Below are positions 56,897 to 64,000 of a stretch of DNA of 64,000 bases, piece after piece; the stretch's first letter is position 1, and every line of letters begins with the position of its first letter. The DNA comes from Brevundimonas halotolerans (lineage in GTDB: Bacteria; Pseudomonadota; Alphaproteobacteria; Caulobacterales; Caulobacteraceae). The stretch lies in assembly GCF_003730275.1 (NCBI RefSeq), contig NZ_QTTA01000006.1, positions 1 through 64,000 of the forward strand. Reading direction: 5' to 3'. The notes under the pieces were generated by a model. The model saw only the letters and a program-made list of their open reading frames with translations, did not search any database and was not told the DNA's origin. A program made the translations under genes and the position numbers.

Positions 56897-56922
56897 CCGC
56901 GCGGGTATTTTTCCCCGCGCGG
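56897..56922 (-). promoter_or_regulatory. Hairpin in the gltD leader
   Basis: Perfect 9-bp inverted repeat CCGCGCGGG (56897-56905) / CCCGCGCGG (56914-56922) around an 8-nt A/T-rich loop, 38 bp upstream of the chosen gltD ATG. The minus strand has no T-run after it. It may be an operator or an mRNA stem controlling gltD-gltB. Confidence 0.5.
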
Positions 56923-57007
56923 CCGCCTGACAATCTTTTGATCACAGCGAATCCTTCCGGCTTTTGTCACTTTGCCGGATGATTTTTTCTGTTTGCCGCC
57001 ACAGCGT

Positions 57008-57685
57008 TCAGAAGGCGAACGACACCATGCCGACGAACCGCTCCTCCTAGAGCGGACCCGCCGTATCGGTATCGTGGTAGCGCATGTCGATCGAGATCAG
57101 CTTCGGGAAGGCATAGGTCAGGCCGACATTCCAGGTCGTATAGTCATCGCTGACGTCAAGCGTCTGATGGCCCACGGCGCCCGAGGCCGTCAGGGACGGG
57201 CTGATGGCAAAGGCCGAGTTGGCCTCATAGTAAAAGGCCTCATCGTCCACCCCGAAAAAGTTGGTCGTGAAATAGGTGGTGACCCCGAGGTTCACCGGCC
57301 CGACGTCCCGCGACGCCGCCGCTTTCAGTTCGATGTAGTCGTAGTCAGCCCCGGCGGGCTTGCCGCCATACAGATATAGCACCGCACCCAGATCGACGTC
57401 GAACCCGGCGATCTGCGTGGTGTAGCCGCCATAGATGTCGACCTCGGCATCGGTGTCATCGCCAAAGTCGACGGTCGAGGCCCAGCCTCCGGCATAGAAG
57501 CCGCCAACGCCAATATCGACACCGCCCTGCAGGGCCGCCCGGTCATCGGTCTGGCTGATGCCGCGAAACACATAGTCGGTCGCGACGCTGAGATTATAGC
57601 TGATCTCCGGAGCGGACTGGGCCTGGGCAGCCTGGGCCGTGGCCAGCAAGGCCAGGGCGGAGGCACAGGCAAACAGAGTTTTCAT
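57008..57685 (-). pseudogene. TorF-family putative porin interrupted by an amber codon near its end
   Basis: A Gcw_chp/TorF-like outer-membrane protein. It has a signal peptide (MKTLFACASALALLATAQAA), then SYNLSVATDYVFRGISQTDD and alternating beta-strand sequence. The frame from 57685 meets TAG at 57049..57047 after 212 codons (ending DTDTAGPL). It would otherwise run 12 more codons, EERFVGMVSFAF, to a TGA at 57010..57008. That segment is a textbook final barrel strand ending in Phe. So the gene is either truncated by a nonsense mutation, read through, or affected by a sequencing error. It lies downstream of amtB on the same strand and probably assists uptake of small nitrogen compounds. Confidence 0.82.
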
Positions 57686-57760
57686 TCGATTATCCCCTTT
57701 GAGTGAGTTGGAAGCACGCACACGCCATCGACCGCTCGGGCACTGATCCGACCGGGCCTC

Positions 57761-57792
57761 CGGCAGCCGGCGTGGGAGGACGCCGACTGCCG
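57761..57792 (-). terminator. Stem-loop between amtB and the TorF-like gene
   Basis: CGGCAGCCGGCGT (57761-57773) and ACGCCGACTGCCG (57780-57792) pair over 11 of 13 positions with a 6-nt loop. There is no T-run, so it may mark mRNA processing or partial termination between the two genes. Confidence 0.4.
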
Positions 57793-57811
57793 TACTCGCT
57801 GGAACCGTCCG

Positions 57812-59191
57812 TCAGGACGCTTCCAGAACCTCTCCGTGAAGGTGACCGTCCAGGCCGTCGTCTTCCTGGCTCTCGCTGACCCGCAGGCCCGTGGTGAGCT
57901 TGCAGACGATCAGGATCAGGAAGGTCACGCCTGCACTCCAGCCTGCCGTGACGCCGAGGCCCCACAGCTGCTTCATGACGCTGGCGTCGGCCCCGGCGGC
58001 ATTGACGGCGGCACTGGCGAACACGCCGGTCAGGATGGCACCGGCCACGCCCCCCGCCCCGTGGATTCCGAAGGCATCGAGGCTGTCGTCATAGCGCAGC
58101 AGCTTCTTGATCCAGACCGAGGCCGCATAACAGACCGGTCCGGCGATCAGGCCGATGATCACAGCCCCCATCGGATCGACGAAACCCGCCGCTGGCGTAA
58201 TGGCCACCAGACCGGCGATCAGGCCGGACAGCACACCGATCAGCGACGGCTTACGCTTCTCGATCACCTCGACGATCTTCCAGGTCAGGGAGGCGGCCAT
58301 CGCCGCCAGCAGGGTGTTCAACAGGGCCACGGCCGCGATCGCATCCGCCGCCCAGGCCGAGCCGGCGTTGAAGCCGATCCAGCCGACCAGCAGCAGCGAC
58401 GCCCCGATCATGGTCAGCACCGGGTTGTGGGCGACGATGGGGCTGACGCCATAGCCCTTGCGGGCCCCAAGAAAGACCGCGCAAACCAGCCCCGCCACGC
58501 CCGAGTTGACGTGCACGACCGCCCCGCCGGCAAAGTCCAGCACCCCCGCCGAACCCAGGAAGCCGCCGCCCCATACCCAGTGACAGATCGGGGCATAGAC
58601 CAGCAGCGTCCAAAGTCCGGTGAACAGCAGCAGGCCCGAATATTTCAGCCGCTCGGCAAACGCCCCGGTCACCAGCGCCGGGGTGATGATGGCAAAGGTC
58701 AGTTGGAAGGCGATCCAGAGATACTCCGGTAGAGCGGGCGCCACAGCGTGGGCCGTTTCCGGCGTCACGCCTCGCAGGAAGACCGCCTCGAGACTGCCGA
58801 TCACACTGTTCACCTCATCGCCGGAATAGCCAGCGATCGGCTGGCCCACCCCGAACGACAGGCTGTATCCCGCTGCGAACCAGGCGAGGGTCACTACGGC
58901 CGCCACGCCCAGCGACTGGGTGATGGTCGCGATCACATTCTTGCGCCGCACCATGCCGCCATAGAATAGCGCCAGCCCCGGCAGCGTCATCAGCAGCACC
59001 AGCGCCGTCGACGTCAGGATCCAGCCGGCCGCCGACCCATCCAGTTCCAGAGGCGCCTGATGCGAAAGCAGGGCCGGAGCGGCTTGCGCGGCCCCGGCGG
59101 TCATAAATAAGAGAAGCCCGCCCAGCAGCAGGCCACAAGTTCGCTTGTAGCCGACACCCGACGTCAGCCCCCGGATCTTGGTCGTCATCAT
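57812..59191 (-). CDS. amtB: Ammonium transporter
   Basis: A 459-residue Amt channel with a signal-peptide-like first segment (LLLGGLLLFMTAGAAQA) and eleven helices. The twin-His pore residues are visible in APICHWVWGGGFL and DAFGIHGAGGVAG; the signature DFAGGAVVHVNSGVAGL is intact. The usual companion glnK (PII) is not adjacent; instead a TorF-like porin follows. Ammonium taken up feeds GltBD encoded next to it. A GGGGGT sequence precedes the ATG. Confidence 0.96.
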   Translation of the reverse strand: MMTTKIRGLTSGVGYKRTCGLLLGGLLLFMTAGAAQAAPALLSHQAPLELDGSAAGWILTSTALVLLMTLPGLALFYGGMVRRKNVIATITQSLGVAAVVTLAWFAAGYSLSFGVGQPIAGYSGDEVNSVIGSLEAVFLRGVTPETAHAVAPALPEYLWIAFQLTFAIITPALVTGAFAERLKYSGLLLFTGLWTLLVYAPICHWVWGGGFLGSAGVLDFAGGAVVHVNSGVAGLVCAVFLGARKGYGVSPIVAHNPVLTMIGASLLLVGWIGFNAGSAWAADAIAAVALLNTLLAAMAASLTWKIVEVIEKRKPSLIGVLSGLIAGLVAITPAAGFVDPMGAVIIGLIAGPVCYAASVWIKKLLRYDDSLDAFGIHGAGGVAGAILTGVFASAAVNAAGADASVMKQLWGLGVTAGWSAGVTFLILIVCKLTTGLRVSESQEDDGLDGHLHGEVLEAS

Positions 59192-59432
59192 CAGTACCCC
59201 CTGAATGCGTCAACGCAGATGCGAAGGTTTTATCGCATTTGCGAAATAGGCAAGGGGTTCGTTAACGATTATGCGACAAATACGTGCGCTGCAGCCTATC
59301 TATCGCAGGGTAACGTTGCGCAAATAATGCGCAGCTACCGAATTGCTTGCAATTATATTGCGTCATGCGTGATTACGCGCGTGCACAATTTCACAATGGC
59401 CAAGCTTGCGGCATCAACCCGTCTGACCGGTT
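59192..59432. promoter_or_regulatory. AT-rich palindrome-dense region upstream of amtB
   Basis: A 241-bp gap, markedly richer in A and T than the rest of the window. It holds several dyads built on TGCG/CGCA: TCGCATTTGCGA (near 59232), TGCGCAAATAATGCGCA (near 59316), and a cluster around TGCGTGATTACGCGCG (near 59365). It must hold the amtB promoter. I do not find a convincing sigma-54 GG/GC promoter or a consensus NtrC site. Confidence 0.5.
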
Positions 59433-61235
59433 TCAGCCCTCGAGTGTGTCCTCGAACGCCTCGATCAGACGCTCCAGACGCCCAAGACCGATGTCCCAGA
59501 ACGCCGGATCGCGCGGATCCAGGCCGAAGGGCTTCAGCGCCTCGTCGTACGGACGGGTGCCGCCCCCGGCCAACAGCTCACGATACAGCGGCGTAAAGCC
59601 CGCCGGATCCTTGCGCCGCGTCTCCATCAACGCCGCGACCAGCAGGTCCCCAAAGGCATAGGCATAGACATAGAAGGGCGAGTGCACGAAGTGGCTGACA
59701 TAGGCCCACCAGTGCTCATAGCCGTCGTTCAGCGTCACGGCGGGGCCCAGCGACGCGCCCATTTCCTCCAGCCAGATCTGTCCGATCCGCTCCGCCCCGA
59801 CCTCGCCGGTCTGCCGCTCGTCGTGGAAACGGGTCTCGAACCGGTGGAAGGCGATCTGGCGCACGACCGTGTTCAGCCCGTCCTCGATCCGCCCGGCCAG
59901 CAGGCCCTGACGCTCAACCTCGGGCGCTGAGTCCAGCAGCCGATCAAAGGTCAGCCCCTCGGCAAAGATCGAGGCGGTTTCCGCCAGTGTCAGCGGGGTG
60001 TCGGCCAGCAGGCTGCCGGCACCCGCCGCCAGCGTCTGGTGGACCCCGTGCCCCAGCTCATGCGCCAGCGTGAGCACATCGCGCCGCTCACCCATCCAGT
60101 TCAGGAAGACATAGGGGTGGCGATCCGCCGTCACGGGGTGGGCATAGGCGCCGGACTGCTTGCCCGCGCGCGGCCGGGCGTCGATCCAGTTGCGATCAAA
60201 GAAGGTCCCCGCCCGCTCAGCAAACTCGGGCCCCAGGTCGGAAAAGCTGTCCAGCACCAGCGCCCGCCCCTGAGCCCAGTCAAACCCGCGCGGCGGTTTG
60301 GTGGTCAGCGGCGCATTGCGGTCCCAGTGATCCAGCGTCGTGCGGCCCAGCGCCCGCGCCTTGGCCGCATAATAGCGGTGCGACAGGCGCGGATAGGCGG
60401 CGGTCACGGCCTCGACCATGGCATCGACCGCCTCGCCGTCCACCTCATTGGCCAGATGGCGACTGTCGGCCGGGCGTTTGAAGCCGCGCTTGCGATCCTC
60501 CAGCGCCTTTTCAGCGGCCACCGTGTTCAGCACCAGGCCGAGGGTGCGCGTCTCGGCCTGCAGCGCCTCGGTCAGCCCTTCGGCCACGCCCTTGCGGCGG
60601 GCAGCCTTCGGGTCCGACAACCCGTTCAAGGCCTCGCTGAGCGTCAGGGTATCGCGCCCGGCCTTGACCCGCAGATCCGCCAGCGTCTCGTCGAACAGGC
60701 GCGGCCACTGGGCCGACACTGGCATCTGTTCGGCCAGGAAGGTTTCCAGCTCCTCTGACAGCTCATGCGGCTTCATCGCCCGCACCCGACGCAGCCACGG
60801 CCGCCAGCGATCCGCCGGGGCATGGGCTGAAAGCGCCGCCTCGACCTCGGCCTCCTCCAGCTGATTGATCTCCAGCGTCAGCCAGACGGTCGGCGTCGAA
60901 ATCTCGGTCAGCGACTGGCGCACATCGGCTTCGAAAGCCTGGGCCGACGCATCATCGCGCCGGGTCGAGGCGTCCAGAAACGCATAGGCCCCGACCGCGC
61001 CCAGCCGGTCCGCAGCCTGCTCGTACAGACGGATCGCCCGATCCAGCCGCTCGCCCAGCAGCGCCGGGTCCGCGCGCGCGGCGACGAGGGTGCCCGCCAG
61101 CGCATTCATCTCGGCCACAGAGGCGCGCGCCGCCTCCATATCCCGCTTCAGGCCGGGATCATCCTTGGCGGCATAGAGGTCGGACAGATCCCACAGCGGC
61201 AGGTCGGCGGTCGGTGTCTTGAAGGGTGCGTTCAT
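59433..61235 (-). CDS. pepF: M3 family oligoendopeptidase (PepF type)
   Basis: A 600-residue zinc oligopeptidase degrading short peptides in the cytoplasm. The HExxH motif is in LAHELGHGVHQTLA, and the third ligand Glu in LAETASIFAEGLTFDRLL. The N-terminal helical domain starts ADLPLWDLSDLYAAKDDPGL. The start is taken at 61235 (MNAPFKTPTADLPLW), giving normal length; the frame is open far upstream. It is divergent from the response regulator across 179 bp, a gap containing a lone TTAACC (CtrA half-site-like) and nothing else clear. Confidence 0.93.
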   Translation of the reverse strand: MNAPFKTPTADLPLWDLSDLYAAKDDPGLKRDMEAARASVAEMNALAGTLVAARADPALLGERLDRAIRLYEQAADRLGAVGAYAFLDASTRRDDASAQAFEADVRQSLTEISTPTVWLTLEINQLEEAEVEAALSAHAPADRWRPWLRRVRAMKPHELSEELETFLAEQMPVSAQWPRLFDETLADLRVKAGRDTLTLSEALNGLSDPKAARRKGVAEGLTEALQAETRTLGLVLNTVAAEKALEDRKRGFKRPADSRHLANEVDGEAVDAMVEAVTAAYPRLSHRYYAAKARALGRTTLDHWDRNAPLTTKPPRGFDWAQGRALVLDSFSDLGPEFAERAGTFFDRNWIDARPRAGKQSGAYAHPVTADRHPYVFLNWMGERRDVLTLAHELGHGVHQTLAAGAGSLLADTPLTLAETASIFAEGLTFDRLLDSAPEVERQGLLAGRIEDGLNTVVRQIAFHRFETRFHDERQTGEVGAERIGQIWLEEMGASLGPAVTLNDGYEHWWAYVSHFVHSPFYVYAYAFGDLLVAALMETRRKDPAGFTPLYRELLAGGGTRPYDEALKPFGLDPRDPAFWDIGLGRLERLIEAFEDTLEG

Positions 61236-61414
61236 GCCCTTGGGTATGGGGTCGCGGACGGGCAGAGGCAAGGCGGCCCGCCCTGACGTTAACCCCCCGC
61301 ACACCACGCCGGACAACCCGATCTTCACCGCATCCGGGGTAGACCCGTCCCGAAACGAGCCAGTCCGGGGCCTGCCCCCGAGACCGGCCGACGGTGATGA
61401 TAAAGGGGTGCCCC

Positions 61415-62866
61415 ATGGCCAAGACCGTACTGGTCGTCGATGACGATCCGACCCAGCGCCGCCTGGTCCAGGCGGTTCTGGAACGCGAGGGCTTTGCCGT
61501 CGCCCAAGCCGAAAGCGGCGGCGAGGCGATCGACTGCCTGACAAAGGGTGGCGGGGCCGATGTGGTGCTGCTCGACATGGTCATGCCGGGCATGACCGGT
61601 CTGGAGTGTCTGGCCGAACTGCGCGCCGCAGGGGTCTCGACCCCGGTCATCGTGCTGACGGCCAACGCCGGCATCGAGAGTGTGGTCAAGGCCATGCAGG
61701 CCGGGGCCCAGGACTTTTTCGTCAAACCCGTCTCGGCCGAGCGCCTGCTGGTAGGGGTGAGGAACGCCCTGCAGCTCACCCAGCTGACGGCCGAGGTCGG
61801 CCGCCTGAAGAAGCACACCTCGGGCCGCACCACCTTTGACGATCTGGTCGGCGACAGCCCCGCCATGCGCATGGTCAAGGCGCTGGGCATCCGCGCGGCC
61901 TCCTCGACCATTCCGGTGCTGATTACCGGCGAGAGCGGCGTCGGCAAGGAAGTCATCGCCCGCGCCCTGCATGGGGCCTCGGACCGGGCCGGACGGCCGT
62001 TCGTGGCCGTCAACTGTGGCGCCCTGCCCGCCAATCTGGTCGAGTCGATCCTGTTTGGCCACGAGAAGGGCAGCTTCACCGGCGCCCACGACAAACACCT
62101 CGGCAAGTTCAAGGAGGCCGACGGCGGCACCCTGTTCCTGGACGAGATCGGCGAACTGCCGCTCGACATGCAGGTCAAGCTGTTGCGCGCCCTGCAGGAA
62201 GGCGAGATCGACCCCGTCGGATCCAAGCGCCCGGTGCGCGTGGACGTCCGCATCGTCTCGGCCACCAACCGCGACCTGGCCAAACAGGTCGAGGGCGGTG
62301 CCTTCCGCGAGGATCTGTTCTATCGCCTCAACGTCTTTCCGATCGAGGCCCCGGCCCTGCGCGAGCGTCGCGAGGACGTTCCGGCCCTGGTCGACCACTT
62401 CATCGGCCGCTTCAATGTCGAGGAAGGCAAGCGGGTCGTCGGCTGTGCCCCCGAGACCGCCGAATTGCTCAAGGCCTTCGACTGGCCCGGCAATGTGCGC
62501 CAGCTCGAAAACGCAGTCTATCGCGCCATTGTGTTGGCCGACGGGCCGTTCCTCAAGCCGCACGACTTCCCGGCCATCTCGGGCGTGGCCATGCCGACGC
62601 CCGAGCTGGATGCACCGCCTGCCGGCGCGCCCCTGGCCGCGGCCCACGACCTGCCCCCCGCGCCGGACACACCCATCCGCATTCTGGACGGCAAGGGTCA
62701 CCTGCGAACCCTGGAAGAGATCGAACGCGACCTGATCCAGCACGCCATCGAGGTCTATGCGGGGCATATGTCTGAAATCGCCCGCCGCCTCGGCATCGGC
62801 CGGTCCACCCTCTATCGCAAGGTCCGCGAGCAGGGACTGGATGTGGACATGGAACAGTCTGCCTGA
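61415..62866 (+). CDS. Sigma-54-dependent response regulator (NtrC family)
   Basis: A 483-residue activator. The receiver domain (1-120) has D9-D11 pocket residues, phospho-acceptor D54 in VVLLDMVMPGM, Thr in VIVLTANAG and Lys in FFVKPVS. The AAA+ domain (about 148-385) has Walker A GESGVGKE, a sigma-54 contact loop reading GSFTGA in place of GAFTGA, and Walker B GGTLFLDEIGELPLDMQ. The C-terminal Fis-type helix-turn-helix is MSEIARRLGIGRSTLYRKV. AAAGGGG precedes the ATG at 61415. Length and architecture recall Caulobacter TacA, but orthology is not shown. Its sensor kinase is not in the window. Confidence 0.9.
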   Translation: MAKTVLVVDDDPTQRRLVQAVLEREGFAVAQAESGGEAIDCLTKGGGADVVLLDMVMPGMTGLECLAELRAAGVSTPVIVLTANAGIESVVKAMQAGAQDFFVKPVSAERLLVGVRNALQLTQLTAEVGRLKKHTSGRTTFDDLVGDSPAMRMVKALGIRAASSTIPVLITGESGVGKEVIARALHGASDRAGRPFVAVNCGALPANLVESILFGHEKGSFTGAHDKHLGKFKEADGGTLFLDEIGELPLDMQVKLLRALQEGEIDPVGSKRPVRVDVRIVSATNRDLAKQVEGGAFREDLFYRLNVFPIEAPALRERREDVPALVDHFIGRFNVEEGKRVVGCAPETAELLKAFDWPGNVRQLENAVYRAIVLADGPFLKPHDFPAISGVAMPTPELDAPPAGAPLAAAHDLPPAPDTPIRILDGKGHLRTLEEIERDLIQHAIEVYAGHMSEIARRLGIGRSTLYRKVREQGLDVDMEQSA

Positions 62867-62945
62867 CGCCGCATTGCGGTTTCTTAAGTGGCGTGGCGGC
62901 CCAAGACGGGCCAAGAGAGCACATGACCCTGTTCGGCGACGGCTC

Positions 62946-63581
62946 ATGAACGACAATTCCAACTCCTTCAGCGCGCGACCCTTTTCCCAGGTGCTGACGG
63001 ACGTTGGCGCCGTCGACGATCCCGTCCTGCCGATGACCGAACTGGTGGGCACCTTCGGGGAGCGGGGGTTTGGCGCCCTGTTGCTGACGCTGGGGCTGCT
63101 CAGCGCGGTCATCGGGGTGATCCCGGGCATGACCACCGTGCTGGGCGTGCCCATCATGATCATCGGGGCACAGCTTCTGTTTCGTCAGGACGAGCTCTGG
63201 CTGCCGGGCTGGATCATGAAGCGTGACATCCCCCGTCCGGCCTTCGCCGAGGCCGCCGGCAAGGTGAAGGGTCGGCTGCAGATGGTGGAGCGATTCAGCC
63301 GTCCGCGCCTCGCCTTCATGAGTACGGATCTGTCAGAGGCCCTGATCGGCCTGATGTGCATGATCTGGGCGGCGGTGCTGATGCTGCCGTTGATCGGCTT
63401 CAACCTGTTCCCGTCCCTCATCGTGGCGGCCTTTGGCTTCGGCCTGATGCAAAAGGACGGCGTGATGATGCTGATCGGCTGGGTGATCTCGGCCGGCATG
63501 GCGACCTTCACCTGGCTGGTCTGGGAAACGGTCAGCCGTGTCCTCGTGGCGACCTGGGAGATGGTGACGCGGTTCTTCTGA
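62946..63581 (+). CDS. ExoD-like membrane protein
   Basis: A 211-residue protein of the exopolysaccharide synthesis ExoD family. It has GERGFGALLLTLGLLSAVIGVIPGMTTVLGVPIMIIGAQLL (in outline) near residue 40 and a C-terminal pair of hydrophobic hairpins (LIGLMCMIWAAVLMLPLIGF and MMLIGWVISAGMATFTWLVW). ExoD proteins affect exopolysaccharide production by an unknown mechanism. It follows the response regulator by 79 bp and ends just before a bidirectional terminator. Confidence 0.85.
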   Translation: MNDNSNSFSARPFSQVLTDVGAVDDPVLPMTELVGTFGERGFGALLLTLGLLSAVIGVIPGMTTVLGVPIMIIGAQLLFRQDELWLPGWIMKRDIPRPAFAEAAGKVKGRLQMVERFSRPRLAFMSTDLSEALIGLMCMIWAAVLMLPLIGFNLFPSLIVAAFGFGLMQKDGVMMLIGWVISAGMATFTWLVWETVSRVLVATWEMVTRFF

Positions 63582-63586
63582 TGAAA

Positions 63587-63620
63587 AGGCCGGAGGGCGA
63601 ACCCTCCGGCCTCAGGTTTT
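63587..63620. terminator. Bidirectional intrinsic terminator (exoD-like / flagellin)
   Basis: AGGCCGGAGGG (63587-63597), loop CGAA, CCCTCCGGCCT (63602-63612). The plus strand continues CAGGTTTT; the minus strand continues TTTTCATC. A strong 11-bp stem between convergent genes, with T-runs on both sides. Confidence 0.88.
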
Positions 63621-63625
63621 CGAAC

Positions 63626-64000
63626 CTATCGGAACAGCGACAGGACCAACTGCGGAGTCTGGTTGGCGATGGACAGGGCCTGAACCCCCAGTTGCTGCTT
63701 CGTCTGCAGCGCCTGAAGCTTGGCGCTCTCCTTCGCCAGATCGGCATCGACCAGATTCCCGACCCCTGATTCCAGCGAGTCCGTCAGCTTCCCGACGAAC
63801 GACAGATGGGTGGTCAGGGCCTTCGACTTGGTGCCCAGACGCGCAAGCGCGCCCGAGACGGCATCGATGGAATTGTTGACGGCCGTAAGCGAGGCCGCCG
63901 CCTTCGTCAGGGTATCGATCGACTGCGTCGTGGCCACACTGACTGTGGTGCTTCCGAGCGCCATCACCTCCGCTCCCACGGTGATGGTGGCGTTGCCTTG
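63626..64000 (-). CDS. Flagellin, C-terminal part (runs off the window)
   Basis: The C-terminal 124 or so residues of a flagellin. The last 50 residues form the D0/D1 helix typical of Caulobacter flagellins: [20 protein letters not shown], then [22 protein letters not shown] with the family end SLFR before TAG at 63626. Upstream Ala/Thr/Ser-rich sequence belongs to D1. The start is beyond base 64000. Flagellin polymerises into the filament after export through the flagellar type III system. Confidence 0.93.
   Translation of the reverse strand, partial: QGNATITVGAEVMALGSTTVSVATTQSIDTLTKAAASLTAVNNSIDAVSGALARLGTKSKALTTHLSFVGKLTDSLESGVGNLVDADLAKESAKLQALQTKQQLGVQALSIANQTPQLVLSLFR

Noticed and set aside
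59192..59432. Sigma-54 promoter for amtB
   Set aside because: No GG-N10-GC pair with the right flanks could be found on the minus strand at a sensible distance.
61236..61414. CtrA site before the response regulator
   Set aside because: Only one TTAACC half-site is present; the TTAA-N7-TTAA full site is not.

Overview
The window is about 64 kb of GC-rich, densely packed chromosome from an alphaproteobacterium of the Caulobacteraceae, most probably Brevundimonas or a close relative. Pointers to this are the tRNA-Tyr/tRNA-Gly/tuf order, the serS-surE-pcm-LysM/LytM-yajC-secD-secF cluster, an alphaproteobacterial LexA box (GTTC-N7-GTTC) before uvrA, a Caulobacter-type flagellin, and a GyrA quinolone pocket with Ala and Met at the two key positions. 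No prophage, insertion sequence, rRNA or CRISPR array is visible. Nearly everything is core housekeeping sequence, with small accessory islands and many short palindromic or tandem repeats between genes. Family calls rest on motifs read from the translations; no database search was run.

Region by region. 1-3 kb: end of tuf, two tRNAs, an RlmB-type rRNA methyltransferase, a HepT/MntA toxin-antitoxin pair and a TerC membrane protein. 3-8 kb: an ABC-F ATPase preceded by a short overlapping leader ORF, then SOS-controlled uvrA. 8-10.6 kb: three tandem polytopic membrane proteins that look like diverged copies of one family. 10.6-15.3 kb: trmFO and small metabolic, membrane and secreted genes. 15.3-22.7 kb (minus strand): secF, secD, yajC, a degenerate LytM lipoprotein, pcm, surE and serS. 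22.8-26.2 kb: mutL, a lipoprotein, a Phd-like/PemK-like pair and a low-molecular-weight phosphatase. 26.2-26.8 kb: a gene-free mosaic of repeats, then tgt. 28-30.6 kb: hypotheticals, tRNA-Lys and a CoA transferase. 30.6-36.7 kb: tamA-tamB. 36.8-41.8 kb: an arginine succinyltransferase (AST) operon, M20 hydrolase-astA-astD-astB. 41.8-50.2 kb: phenylalanine hydroxylase, hspQ, a Ppx/GppA phosphatase, two exported cyclophilins, coaD, a class IV aminotransferase and gyrA. 50.3-59.2 kb: sodC and a nitrogen-assimilation block (gltB, gltD, TorF-like porin, amtB). 59.4-64 kb: an M3 oligopeptidase, a sigma-54 response regulator, an ExoD-like protein and the C-terminal part of a flagellin.

Functional threads. 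The AST enzymes release ammonia and glutamate from arginine, AmtB imports ammonium and GltBD assimilates it. YajC/SecDF, TamA/TamB and the LytM lipoprotein serve envelope biogenesis. UvrA and MutL represent DNA repair.

The strongest oddities are: an in-frame amber codon that removes the last beta-strand of the TorF-like porin; a net in-frame insertion of about 41 residues in seryl-tRNA synthetase; a heptamer tandem repeat inside mutL that also occurs just upstream of it; a pair of inverted hairpin elements with compensatory base changes and four GANTC sites; and a 45-codon membrane leader ORF in front of the ABC-F gene.
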